Shown piece by piece: positions 24,887 to 34,261 of a stretch of 48,419 nt of DNA (its first letter is position 1; the number at the start of each line of letters is the position of its first letter). The stretch covers positions 1 to 48,419 of the forward strand of contig CACJRM010000007.1 of assembly GCA_902595805.1 (NCBI GenBank), written 5' to 3'. The DNA is from an uncultured Alphaproteobacteria bacterium. Lineage in GTDB: Bacteria; Pseudomonadota; Alphaproteobacteria; HIMB59; GCA-002718135. The notes under the pieces were generated by a model. That model saw only the letters and a list, made by a program, of their open reading frames with translations. It was not told the origin of the DNA and ran no database searches. The position numbers and the translations under genes are program-made.

Positions 24887-26419
24887 ATGAAGAAGAAAAA
24901 AGAATTAAAAATCTCTAGACGTACAGTTATGAAAGGAGCTCTTGCTGCGGGTGCAATGATGTCAGCAGGATCTATACCTTCAAAACTATTTGCTGGAGAA
25001 TTTAATATTCCTGATCCACTAAAACCACTACCAACAACTGGTGGTAATATGCGATGGATTGATAGTGGCGACATGAAAGGTGTCTTTTGGAAAAAACTTT
25101 TTCCAGAATATGCAGCTTCAAGAGGTATCACTATTGAATATGATGGTTTACCATGGAAAGAAATAAATAAAATTGTTCCAATTGCTATAAGAAATGGAAC
25201 TGTTCATGATGTATTCCAATTACCCATAGGAATGGATCCAGGTGTTGCAGTATCTGAAGGTTGGGTGCAACCATGGGATGATTACATAGAAAACATCGAC
25301 GAATGGTTAGGTGCGTTTCCTAGTGGTGTTTATCTTCCTGGTGTCAACCAATTCAATGGAAAGACTTATGGAACATGTCTAACAGCAAATAAGAGAACGG
25401 GAACTTGTCTTTTATATAGTGAGAAATATATGAGTGAGGCTGGTTATGATCCTCAAGCTGGTCGTATGACATATTCTGAAATCAGAGATGCTGCTAAAAA
25501 AATTACTAAAAATGGAAATGGTCAGTATTATGGTTGGATTATTGGTGGTAACCAAGTTAATCGATGGGAAGATGTTGTCCATACATTTGGACAAGTAGGT
25601 GGAGCACATAGTGGAAGAGGTGGTTTTACAAACAGACACATTAACTTCCAAAATGGTAAATTCCAAATTGCATCTGATCAATATATGGAAGCAGTTGAAT
25701 TACTTCTTCAATTAAAATCAGATGGCAGCGCTTTCCCAGGAGTTATGAGTATGAATGCTCCTCAAGCTAGAGCTTTGATGCCACAAGGTGCAGCAGGAAT
25801 GATATTCCAAGGTCCTTGGTGTATTGGAGTTTGGGGAAGAGATGCTCCAGATTGGAAATACGGTATTGCAAGTGAACCAGTTCCAGATGGAAAAGAAGCA
25901 CAACCACTTTACATTGCAGAAGGTGGATCAAATACTTTTTGGTTAAGTGCTAATAGTACAATGGGACCATTTGCTGGTGACCTGATTAGATTTATGGGAA
26001 CTGAGCAAGGTCAAATTTACTGGGCTCAAACTGTTGGTGCCGCAGATCCAGCTGTTAATCCAGATGCAGTTGCTAAAGCTGGTTTAACCGGACCATCAGC
26101 ACAAGCTTTATCTATGTTTGCTGAAAACATACTTGTTGGACCTAATCCAATTGTAAGAAATAAAGATGTTGGTATTGTAGCTGCAAAGTCTAGAGTACCA
26201 GATCCTTCTTTGGCTCTAGTTATTCAAGGGTTGTATACTGGACAACTTAAAGGTGTGGAAGCACAGCTTAAAGATTGTAATCAAAGGTATGAAGATGCTC
26301 TTGATAAAGCTGTTGAAGAGGCAAGAGCAGATGGTGCTAATGTAACTCGTGATGATTGGGTCTTCCCTAATTGGGATGTATACTCAAATTACGGTGCTGA
26401 AAAGTATCAAGAACTTTAA
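24887..26419 (+). CDS. Extracellular solute-binding protein (family 1) with Tat signal
   Basis: This 510-residue periplasmic binding protein belongs to a CUT1 sugar importer and is longer than the usual 400-450, which suggests a larger ligand such as an oligosaccharide. The N terminus carries a twin-arginine signal (SRRTVMKG with Arg11-Arg12, then a moderately hydrophobic Ala/Gly-rich stretch), so it is probably exported folded. An AGGGAGGA site (24875-24882) precedes the ATG. A strong terminator lies between it and its two permeases. The nearby sulfatases suggest a sulfated glycan fragment as ligand, as an inference. Confidence 0.92.
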   Translation: MKKKKELKISRRTVMKGALAAGAMMSAGSIPSKLFAGEFNIPDPLKPLPTTGGNMRWIDSGDMKGVFWKKLFPEYAASRGITIEYDGLPWKEINKIVPIAIRNGTVHDVFQLPIGMDPGVAVSEGWVQPWDDYIENIDEWLGAFPSGVYLPGVNQFNGKTYGTCLTANKRTGTCLLYSEKYMSEAGYDPQAGRMTYSEIRDAAKKITKNGNGQYYGWIIGGNQVNRWEDVVHTFGQVGGAHSGRGGFTNRHINFQNGKFQIASDQYMEAVELLLQLKSDGSAFPGVMSMNAPQARALMPQGAAGMIFQGPWCIGVWGRDAPDWKYGIASEPVPDGKEAQPLYIAEGGSNTFWLSANSTMGPFAGDLIRFMGTEQGQIYWAQTVGAADPAVNPDAVAKAGLTGPSAQALSMFAENILVGPNPIVRNKDVGIVAAKSRVPDPSLALVIQGLYTGQLKGVEAQLKDCNQRYEDALDKAVEEARADGANVTRDDWVFPNWDVYSNYGAEKYQEL

Positions 26420-26430
26420 ACAAAATATCT

Positions 26431-26461
26431 AAAGGCGAATTTTTTAAATTCGCCTTTTTTT
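26431..26461 (+). terminator. Intra-operon terminator between binding protein and permeases
   Basis: AGGCGAATTT (26433-26442) pairs with AAATTCGCCT (26446-26455) around a TTT loop, followed by a run of T to 26461. The permease gene starts only four bases later, so the hairpin probably sets the ratio of binding protein to membrane components. Confidence 0.92.
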
Positions 26462-26464
26462 ACT

Positions 26465-27379
26465 ATGCACAAAAAACCTCTATCTAAACAAATATATGAT
26501 GCAAGATGGTGTTACTTATTTGTTTTACCATGCTCAATTCTTACAGGAATGTTTGTCATTTATCCTATTGGAATGTCTTGGTATTTTTCTTTATTAGATT
26601 GGAGTGGTTTTACAAAAGAAGCAAAATTTATTGGCCTTCAAAATTATTATGAAGCTGTCAACGATGAATTCTTTTGGGATGCATTCATTCGTTCTTTTAT
26701 TTTTATGTTTGGAACAGTTCCAGTAAAAATAGTTTTAGGTTTCATTATTGCAGTATTTTTAAATAATCAGGTTTTAAAACTTGCCCCTTTCTTTCGTACT
26801 GTAATCTTTATGCCTGTAGTTACTGCAATTGCTATCATTGGTATTGTAATGACTTTTGTATTTAGCCCTTTTAATGGACCTGCTAATAAATTTTTAATGT
26901 CTACTAATTTAACTTCTGCTCCAATTGATTTTCTTGGAAACCCAGATACGGTGCTTCCAACTGTAATGGGAGTGTATGTATGGAAATGGCTAGGGATAAC
27001 CATGATGTATTGGCTTGCTGCTTTACAAACAGTCCCACAAGATGTTTACGATGCCGCAAAAATTGATGGTGCTGAAGGATATAGATTATGGATCCATATT
27101 ATTTTACCAATTGTACTACCTTTTGCTATTGTCATTATTCTTGTGGAGGCAGTTGGAGCGCTAAATGTTTTTCCTCTAATTGAAACTATGACTGCTGGAG
27201 GACCATTCTTTAGTAGTGAAGTTATGGAAATATATATTTTTAGAACAGCTTTTGTAACTGACTCTGGCACAATGCCTAGACTTGGATACGCTTGTGCTGC
27301 AGGTGTATTTTGGGGTGTTGCTGTTTTATTTATTACAGTGCTTCAGGGATTATGGATGAGGAGAACTCGAAGAATATGA
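26465..27379 (+). CDS. Sugar ABC transporter permease, MalF family
   Basis: This 304-residue inner-membrane permease has about six helices. The EAA loop appears as VYDAAKIDGAEGYRLWIHI before the fifth membrane helix. It starts right behind a terminator and overlaps the next permease by ATGA. Together with the Tat-exported binding protein it forms a CUT1 importer that has no ATPase gene in its cluster: a sulfatase gene follows the second permease directly. Confidence 0.94.
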   Translation: MHKKPLSKQIYDARWCYLFVLPCSILTGMFVIYPIGMSWYFSLLDWSGFTKEAKFIGLQNYYEAVNDEFFWDAFIRSFIFMFGTVPVKIVLGFIIAVFLNNQVLKLAPFFRTVIFMPVVTAIAIIGIVMTFVFSPFNGPANKFLMSTNLTSAPIDFLGNPDTVLPTVMGVYVWKWLGITMMYWLAALQTVPQDVYDAAKIDGAEGYRLWIHIILPIVLPFAIVIILVEAVGALNVFPLIETMTAGGPFFSSEVMEIYIFRTAFVTDSGTMPRLGYACAAGVFWGVAVLFITVLQGLWMRRTRRI

Positions 27380-28227
27380 GTAGATACTTAAATTTTATTG
27401 CTGAAAAAAACCAAGTTAAATATTTAATTATAACTATAGCTTTTATTATTTTCTCTTTCTTTTGGATCTATCCATTACTGTGGGTACTTTCAGCTTCTTT
27501 CAAAACGGATTTTGAAATTTGGGGAGGCTTAGGCTTAATTCCTGACCGCCTTGTTTGGGAAAATTTTGAAAGAGCATGGTTTGGTGCAAATATGGGTAGG
27601 TATTTTTTTAATACCCTTATTATTACAGTTGTTTCTGTAATTATAGTTGTCGTAACAACTGGTATGTTTGGTTACGTAATTGGAAGATATTCTTTTCCAG
27701 GAAAAAAAATACTTATTGGAATTTTAATTAGTACAATTTTTATTCCTCAAGGTTACACAATTATTCCTGTTTTTGATTTATTAAATAATTTAAATATTTC
27801 TAAAAACTTAATTGGACTAACACTCGCAACAGCAGGGCACACCCCTGTAATTTATATTTTATTGTTTGCAGGATATTTTTCGAGAGTTCCTGTAGAGCTT
27901 GAAGAAGCAGCTAAAATGGATGGAGCGGGTTTTGTTCGAACATTTATTTCAATTATGTTACCTTTAACAAAACCAGTAGTAGCCACTGTTTCTATTTTAC
28001 AAGTTTTACATGCATGGAATGATTTTTTATTACCAGTCGTCATCACATTAGGTAATCCTGATATACGAACACTATCCGTAGGTGTGTACGCTTTTAAAGG
28101 TGAATACTTTGTCGATTGGTCTGGTATGGCAGCTGCATCTGTTATAACTATTTTGCCTATAATTATTTTATTTTTGTTTATGCAAAAATATTTTGTTGAA
28201 GGTGTTCAAGGAGCTGTAAAAGGGTAA
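27376..28227 (+). CDS. Sugar ABC transporter permease, MalG family
   Basis: The second permease is 283 residues long when read from ATG 27376, which overlaps the previous stop as ATGA. The frame also opens at 27292, but that extension translates as a Cys-rich stretch reading out of frame through the first permease and does not resemble a permease N terminus. The EAA loop reads ELEEAAKMDGAGFVRTFIS. The sulfatase gene begins two bases after the stop, so import and desulfation look co-transcribed. Confidence 0.93.
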   Translation: MSRYLNFIAEKNQVKYLIITIAFIIFSFFWIYPLLWVLSASFKTDFEIWGGLGLIPDRLVWENFERAWFGANMGRYFFNTLIITVVSVIIVVVTTGMFGYVIGRYSFPGKKILIGILISTIFIPQGYTIIPVFDLLNNLNISKNLIGLTLATAGHTPVIYILLFAGYFSRVPVELEEAAKMDGAGFVRTFISIMLPLTKPVVATVSILQVLHAWNDFLLPVVITLGNPDIRTLSVGVYAFKGEYFVDWSGMAAASVITILPIIILFLFMQKYFVEGVQGAVKG

Positions 28228-28229
28228 AT

Positions 28230-29771
28230 ATGAAAAGGCCAAATATTTTATTAATAACTTCTGATCAACAGCATCACGATACTATCGGAAAATTTAATTC
28301 AAAAATACAAACACCGTATTTAGATAAGCTTTGTGATGAAGGAATGAATTTTACAAGAGCTTATTGTCCATCACCAGTTTGTACACCATCAAGAGCAAGT
28401 ATTATTACTGGACAATATCCGTCTTCTCATGGAGCGTGGACAATTGGTGTTAAATTAGATGAAGAAGTAGAAACTATTGGAGAACTTTTATACAAAAATG
28501 GTTACTCTACTGGTTTAATTGGTAAAGCACATTTCCAGCCATTAACTTCAGTTCCAGGTCAGGAATCTATAGAAGGACAACCAACTTTAAGAGATTTAGA
28601 ATTTTGGAAAAATTTTAAAGGTCCTTGGTATGGCTTTGAACATATTGAGCTAGCACGTAATCATGCAGATGAAAGTCATGTAGGTCAACATTATGCAATT
28701 TGGATGGAACAAAACGGTCTTAGTGATTGGAAAGAATATTTTCAACCAGTGCCTGGTGAAACTTCTAAATATGCTCCTCCAATTGCTCGTGAATATGACT
28801 ACTGGGCAAGACCGGATAGGGTATGGAAGTTAGACGAAAAACATCACTACACAAATTGGACAGCCGAAAGATCAATTGAATTTTTAGATCAACAAAAAGA
28901 TGACAAGCCATTTTTTCTTTGGACAAGTTTTCAGGATCCACATCCACCATATGTATTAAGTGAACCATGGGCATCAATGTATAATCCAGAAGACATGTCA
29001 CCTGGAACGTTAAAAGAAGGTGAACACGAATTAAATCCACCACATTTTGGAAAAACACAAACGACAAATCCTGATTTTGAAAATTGGCATTCACCATTTA
29101 ACGCTCATGGATGCATGAGTCATCTGTATCCTATGGAAGAATTAAAAAAAGACATGGCAATTTATTATGGCATGGTTAGTTTTATGGATAAGAATATTGG
29201 AAAAATAATTAATAAGTTAGATCAAATGGGTGAACTTGATAATACCATAATTATTTTTACTACTGATCATGGTCACTTTATAGGACAGCATGGTTTAATT
29301 GCTAAAGGACCATTCCACTATGAAGATATGCTCCGTTTACCATTTATTGTTAGATGGCCAGATAAAGTTCCTCAAAATTCATCATCTTCATCTTTATTGA
29401 GTTTAGTTGATCTTGCGCCAACATTTTTAAAAGTCGCGGGCATTGATATACCAACTCAAATGCAAGGAGTGGATCAAACGGATGTATTTTATGGCAACAA
29501 GGAAAGTATCCGTTCACATATATTTGTTGAAAATAGACATAATCCAAGAATGCCACATTTAAAAACTTACATTAATGATAATTATAAAATCTCTATTTAC
29601 CGAGAAGCTAACTACGGTGAACTTTTTGATTTAGAAAATGATCCAAACGAATATAATAATTTATGGGATAATACGAACGCACAAACATTAAAAAAAGATT
29701 TATTATTTAAGTTTGCGCAAGCCACATTAAAAGATGAAACATCAAAAATGAAAAGAGTTTCAGGCGCTTAA
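28230..29771 (+). CDS. Type I sulfatase, cytoplasmic (C-T-P-S-R)
   Basis: This 513-residue arylsulfatase-fold enzyme hydrolyses a sulfate ester. The formylglycine site is Cys51 in VCTPSRAS, which must be oxidised by a sulfatase-maturating enzyme not present in this window. The metal-binding start ILLITSDQQ and the later TTDHGHFIGQHG with its Asp-His pair are present. There is no signal peptide: the protein begins MKRPNILLI, which is the first core beta-strand. It starts two bases after the permease gene. The substrate class cannot be read, but a sulfated sugar is likely. Phosphonate monoester hydrolases share this fold and remain an alternative. Confidence 0.92.
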   Translation: MKRPNILLITSDQQHHDTIGKFNSKIQTPYLDKLCDEGMNFTRAYCPSPVCTPSRASIITGQYPSSHGAWTIGVKLDEEVETIGELLYKNGYSTGLIGKAHFQPLTSVPGQESIEGQPTLRDLEFWKNFKGPWYGFEHIELARNHADESHVGQHYAIWMEQNGLSDWKEYFQPVPGETSKYAPPIAREYDYWARPDRVWKLDEKHHYTNWTAERSIEFLDQQKDDKPFFLWTSFQDPHPPYVLSEPWASMYNPEDMSPGTLKEGEHELNPPHFGKTQTTNPDFENWHSPFNAHGCMSHLYPMEELKKDMAIYYGMVSFMDKNIGKIINKLDQMGELDNTIIIFTTDHGHFIGQHGLIAKGPFHYEDMLRLPFIVRWPDKVPQNSSSSSLLSLVDLAPTFLKVAGIDIPTQMQGVDQTDVFYGNKESIRSHIFVENRHNPRMPHLKTYINDNYKISIYREANYGELFDLENDPNEYNNLWDNTNAQTLKKDLLFKFAQATLKDETSKMKRVSGA

Positions 29772-29787
29772 TTAAGAAAGGATAAAG

Positions 29788-31287
29788 ATGAGAATTTTAT
29801 ACGTAGACATAGACTCTTTAAGACCTGATCATTTAGGATGTTATGGTTATCATAGAAACACATCTCCTACGATTGACTCAATAGCAAAAGAAGGAGTCAA
29901 GTTTACAAATTTTTATTCAACTGACACACCATGCCTACCTAGTAGAACTTCTTTGTTCGGTGGTAATTTTGGTTTCAAAACTGGAGTTGTTAATCATGGC
30001 GGTGAATTCTCTGATATTGCTCCTAGAAAAAATATTTGGAATAGAGAATTTAAAGGCGGTTTAAGAGGAGAATATGCTTTTACATCTCTTGGTAAAGTTC
30101 TTCGAGATGCAGGATATTATACAGCTAGTATTAGTCCTTTTCCTGAAAGACATACGGCCTATCAAGTTTGGTTTGGTTTTACCGAAACATATGACACTGG
30201 AAAAGGTGGTTTAGAAAATGCTGATGAAGTCTACCCTGTTATAAAAAAGTGGTTAGAAAATAATGGAGAAAAAGAAAATTGGTTCTTACATGTAAATATG
30301 TGGGATCCTCATACTCCGTATGATACGCCTGAAGACTTTGGAAATCCTTTTAAAGATGATCCTATCGAAGAATGGGTGACAGAAGAATTAATTCAAAAAC
30401 AAAGGAATAGTTTCGGACCGCACAGCGCTAGAGAAGTTCCAGGATTTGATGAAGATCTTGGAGGAAAGTATACAATGGGAGTAGGTGAAATTAAAAATAC
30501 TTCTGATGCTAAAGAACAAATTGATGCATATGATACTGGAATTAAGTACGCTGATTTTTATTTAAATAAAGTTTTTGAAGACTTAAAAAAAATGAATCTT
30601 TGGGATGATACAGCAATAATTATTTCAGCAGACCATGGAGAAAATCAAGGCGAGTTAAATGTTTGGGGAGATCACCAAACAGCTGATCATATAACTAATA
30701 GAGTTCCATTAATAATTAGATGGCCGGGGATAACAGATACAAATAAAGGAAGTACTGTAGAGAATAAATTTTATAATTTAGATTTAACTTCAACTATTTC
30801 TCAAATTACTTCATCTTCACAACCTGACAGATGGGACGGTATTAATTTCACTGAAAATTTAACTAATAGTAAATCATCAAATGGAAGAGATTATTTAGTT
30901 ATTAGTCATGGTGCTTGGAGTTGTCAAAGATCTGTAAGATGGGATAATTGGTTACTGATAAGAACGTACGATACTGGTTTAAAAGATTTTCCAAAATATA
31001 TGCTTTTTGATATTGAAAAGGATCCGCATGAGTTGAATAACCTAGCAGATCAGCATAAAGATCTCGTAGCGCATGGAATGTTTTTAATTGATGAGTGGAT
31101 TGAAGAAAATATGTATGAGGCTGATAGAGGAGATCCACTTCAAGGTGTAATTAGAGAAGGCGGTCCTCATCATGCAAATATTTATTCAAAAGTCTGGAAT
31201 ACATATGTTGAGCGTCTTGAAAAAACAGATAGAAAAAAACACGCTGACAATCTTAGGAAATATAAAGGAAAACCTTTTAGTAAATAA
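29788..31287 (+). CDS. Type I sulfatase, cytoplasmic (C-L-P-S-R)
   Basis: This 499-residue sulfatase has the maturation site Cys49 in PCLPSRTS. The core begins at residue 2 (MRILYVDIDSLRPDHLGCYG), so no export signal exists. The second metal motif is SADHGENQGE. A GAAAGGATAAAG ribosome-binding region precedes the ATG, 16 bases after the previous sulfatase. Its sequence differs strongly from the other four sulfatases here, which suggests a different position or sugar is desulfated rather than simple gene amplification. Confidence 0.92.
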   Translation: MRILYVDIDSLRPDHLGCYGYHRNTSPTIDSIAKEGVKFTNFYSTDTPCLPSRTSLFGGNFGFKTGVVNHGGEFSDIAPRKNIWNREFKGGLRGEYAFTSLGKVLRDAGYYTASISPFPERHTAYQVWFGFTETYDTGKGGLENADEVYPVIKKWLENNGEKENWFLHVNMWDPHTPYDTPEDFGNPFKDDPIEEWVTEELIQKQRNSFGPHSAREVPGFDEDLGGKYTMGVGEIKNTSDAKEQIDAYDTGIKYADFYLNKVFEDLKKMNLWDDTAIIISADHGENQGELNVWGDHQTADHITNRVPLIIRWPGITDTNKGSTVENKFYNLDLTSTISQITSSSQPDRWDGINFTENLTNSKSSNGRDYLVISHGAWSCQRSVRWDNWLLIRTYDTGLKDFPKYMLFDIEKDPHELNNLADQHKDLVAHGMFLIDEWIEENMYEADRGDPLQGVIREGGPHHANIYSKVWNTYVERLEKTDRKKHADNLRKYKGKPFSK

Positions 31288-31299
31288 ATCTAAATCATA

Positions 31300-32667
31300 A
31301 TGAATATTAAATCTAAACCAAATATTATTGTATTTTTTACTGATCAACAACGTTGGGATACTTCTGGTTTACATGGCAATCCATTATCCTTGATGGAGAA
31401 CTTCGATCATTATGCAGTCGAAGGTACACATCTTTATAATTCATTTACATGCCAACCAGTTTGCGGGCCTGCAAGAGCTTCATTACAATCAGGAATGTAT
31501 GCAACAAAAACTGGATGTTTTAAAAATAGAATACCTTTAAAAAAAAATATTAAAACTCTTGCAAAATATTTATCTAAAGAAGGATATGCTACTGGTTATA
31601 TTGGAAAGTGGCACCTCGGCTCTTCTGAACCTGTTAAAAAAGAGGATAGAGGTGGGTATGATTATTGGTTAGGATCAAATCTATTAGAATTTACTTCTGA
31701 TGCTTATGAAACATATGTTTATGATGGACAAAATAAAAAAGTATTTCTTCCAGGATATAGAGTTGATGCAATAACTGATGCAGCTATAAATTTTATAAAA
31801 CTAAATCAAAAAAAACCATTTTTTCTTTTCGTTTCTCTTATTGAGCCACATCATCAAAATAATACAGATGATTATCCACCACCTATTGGATACAGAGAAA
31901 AATATACAGGCAAGTGGTCACCACCAGATCTTTCTTCTCTAGTTGGATCTTCTCCTCGGCATTTAGGTGGTTACTATGGAATGGTGAAGAGAATAGATGA
32001 AGCTTATGGCAGAATGATTGATGTCATCAAAAGTTTAAAATTATTTGATGATAGTGCCATTATTTTTACATCTGATCATGGAAATAATTTTAAAACACGA
32101 AATAGAGAATATAAACGTTCATGTCATGAAAGTTCAATACGAGTTCCTACATCTTTGATTGGAAATGTTTTTCAGCAAGGTGGACGTATAAAAGAATTAA
32201 CTAACATTCTAGATATTCATGCAACAATATTGGACTTAGCAAAAGTTAAAAACACTTCTCATTGTGATGGTAGATCAGTATTGTCTTTAGTTAATAAAAC
32301 TTCCAAAAAATGGGAAAACGAAATTTTTATTCAAATTAGCGAAAGTCAATTAGCTAGAAGTTTAAGAACTGAAAAATGGAAATATTGTATTGCTGATCAA
32401 GATTCTAATGGAAGTGACAAACCTTCATCAAATCAATACACAGAAACAAATCTATACGATCTTGATGCTGATCCGTACGAATTAAATAACTTAATTGGTA
32501 TTAGTACTTATGATGAAATAGTAAACTCTTTAAGAAAAAAGATTAAAAGTAAAATTAGAAAAGTTGAAAATATTACAACTAAAATTACAAAAGCTAAAAA
32601 TGTAAATAATCCTGGTCAAATGGGATTAAATCCTGATTCTTTTCATAGATTAAAGAAAAAACTTTAA
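31300..32667 (+). CDS. Type I sulfatase, cytoplasmic (C-G-P-A-R)
   Basis: This 455-residue sulfatase-fold protein has the maturation site Cys55 in VCGPARAS, where Ala replaces the more common Ser of C-x-P-S-R; C-x-P-A-R is an accepted variant. The core starts at PNIIVFFTDQQRWD with no signal peptide, and TSDHGNNFKT supplies the second metal Asp-His. GYIGKWHLG, a typical sulfatase motif, is present. The C-terminal 40 residues are Lys-rich. It follows the previous sulfatase by 12 bases, within the same transcript. Confidence 0.91.
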   Translation: MNIKSKPNIIVFFTDQQRWDTSGLHGNPLSLMENFDHYAVEGTHLYNSFTCQPVCGPARASLQSGMYATKTGCFKNRIPLKKNIKTLAKYLSKEGYATGYIGKWHLGSSEPVKKEDRGGYDYWLGSNLLEFTSDAYETYVYDGQNKKVFLPGYRVDAITDAAINFIKLNQKKPFFLFVSLIEPHHQNNTDDYPPPIGYREKYTGKWSPPDLSSLVGSSPRHLGGYYGMVKRIDEAYGRMIDVIKSLKLFDDSAIIFTSDHGNNFKTRNREYKRSCHESSIRVPTSLIGNVFQQGGRIKELTNILDIHATILDLAKVKNTSHCDGRSVLSLVNKTSKKWENEIFIQISESQLARSLRTEKWKYCIADQDSNGSDKPSSNQYTETNLYDLDADPYELNNLIGISTYDEIVNSLRKKIKSKIRKVENITTKITKAKNVNNPGQMGLNPDSFHRLKKKL

Positions 32668-32698
32668 TAATTTTTTTTTTCGTATTAATCTAATTTTT

Positions 32699-34201
32699 AT
32701 GAAAACAGTTTTCCTTTTATTTGATTCATTAAATAAAAGAATGTTAAATTCTTATGGTGGTAAATATATTGAAACACCAAATTTTAACCGATTAGCAGAA
32801 AAATCAGTTCAATTTAATAATCATTATATTGGAAGTATGCCATGTATGCCCGCAAGACGTGATATGCACTCGGGACGCTTAAGCTTTTTGCACCGTGCAT
32901 GGGGTCCTTTAGAACCATTTGATAATTCATTTCCAGAAATCTTAAGACTTAATAACACATATACTCATCTTGTAACTGATCATTATCATTACTTCGAAGA
33001 TGGTGGTGCAACATATCATAATAGATTTAATTCTTGGGATTTTATTAGAGGACAAGAGAGTGATCCATGGAAAGCTATGGTTCAACCACCTCTTGAAAAA
33101 TTGAGAGAAAAATATCATCAATCTCAATTAAATTTAACTGATAGGGAAACAGGTTATTATCATTACGCAATCAATAGTGAGTTTATTAAAGAAGAAAAAG
33201 ATTTTCCTTCAGTCAAATGCTTTCAATCTGGATTAGATTTTATTAATATCAATAAAGATGCAGATAACTGGTTCCTTCAATTGGAAACTTTTGATCCACA
33301 TGAACCTTTCTTTGCACCTGATCGCTTTAGAGAAAAATTAAAAACTAATTACAAAGGTCCAAGATTAGATTGGCCTCAATATGACAGAGTTAAAGAAACA
33401 GATGATGAAGTTGCGGAATTAAAAGCCAACTACATTGCTTTAATTGGTTTATGTGATTACTTGTTAGGTACTGTCTTGGATTATTTTGATGAAAATAATT
33501 TATGGGATGACACTGCATTGGTTTTAACTACAGATCATGGCTTCATGCTCGGAGAACATGATTGGTGGGCTAAAAATAGAATGCCTTTATATAATGAAAT
33601 TGCAAATATTCCGTTCTATTTCTATCATCCTGAATTTAAAGATCATTCTGGTCAACAAAGAAATGTTGTAACGCAAAATATTGATCTGATGCCTACGTTT
33701 ATGACAATGCACGGCCATGATGTTCCTAAAGAAGTAAAAGGTAAGTCCATTTTAAATTTTTTAGATAAAGATAATGAAAATGATTATTTTGCTTTGTATG
33801 GATATTGGGGCGGTGGAATTAATATCTCTGATGGAAAATATTCGTATTTTCACTATCCTGAAAATTTTGATCAGTATGATAGAAGTAGATTTCAATATAC
33901 TTTAATGCCTACAAATATGAGACAATTTTTTTCACAAGAAGAGTTACAAACAGCAACTATGCATGAGCCTTTTGATTTTACTAAGAATATACCAGTGATG
34001 AAAGTAAACAGAATACTTCGAAAGACTGATCCACATAGATCTTTAGAAGATACTAAAAGTGCGCTCTATGATTTAAAAAAAGATCCTGGTCAATTAAGCC
34101 CAGTAAATGATATTGCTTTAATGACTAAATATAAAAATATCATGTTGGAAGAAATTAAAAATTACGATCCTCCAGAAGAATTATTAAAAAATTATTTCTA
34201 A
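32699..34201 (+). CDS. Type I sulfatase, cytoplasmic (C-M-P-A-R)
   Basis: This 500-residue sulfatase-fold protein has maturation site Cys49 in PCMPARRD. The core begins MKTVFLLFDSLNKRML with no leader, and TTDHGFMLGEHDWW carries the second metal site. The DS-L opening (rather than DDQ) resembles the sulfatase at 29788. The C-terminal DLKKDPGQ segment is a typical sulfatase ending. It closes the four-gene forward sulfatase run. The 60 bases to the next, convergent gene show no clear hairpin. Confidence 0.91.
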   Translation: MKTVFLLFDSLNKRMLNSYGGKYIETPNFNRLAEKSVQFNNHYIGSMPCMPARRDMHSGRLSFLHRAWGPLEPFDNSFPEILRLNNTYTHLVTDHYHYFEDGGATYHNRFNSWDFIRGQESDPWKAMVQPPLEKLREKYHQSQLNLTDRETGYYHYAINSEFIKEEKDFPSVKCFQSGLDFININKDADNWFLQLETFDPHEPFFAPDRFREKLKTNYKGPRLDWPQYDRVKETDDEVAELKANYIALIGLCDYLLGTVLDYFDENNLWDDTALVLTTDHGFMLGEHDWWAKNRMPLYNEIANIPFYFYHPEFKDHSGQQRNVVTQNIDLMPTFMTMHGHDVPKEVKGKSILNFLDKDNENDYFALYGYWGGGINISDGKYSYFHYPENFDQYDRSRFQYTLMPTNMRQFFSQEELQTATMHEPFDFTKNIPVMKVNRILRKTDPHRSLEDTKSALYDLKKDPGQLSPVNDIALMTKYKNIMLEEIKNYDPPEELLKNYF

Positions 34202-34261
34202 AAAAAATAAGAGAAATCTAAAGAAATTATCTTGGCTTACAAGAATTGAAAACGAATTATA

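Noticed and set aside
27292-27375. N-terminal extension of the second CUT1 permease
   Set aside because: The Cys-rich extension is out-of-frame reading of the first permease; ATGA at 27376 gives a normal permease start.
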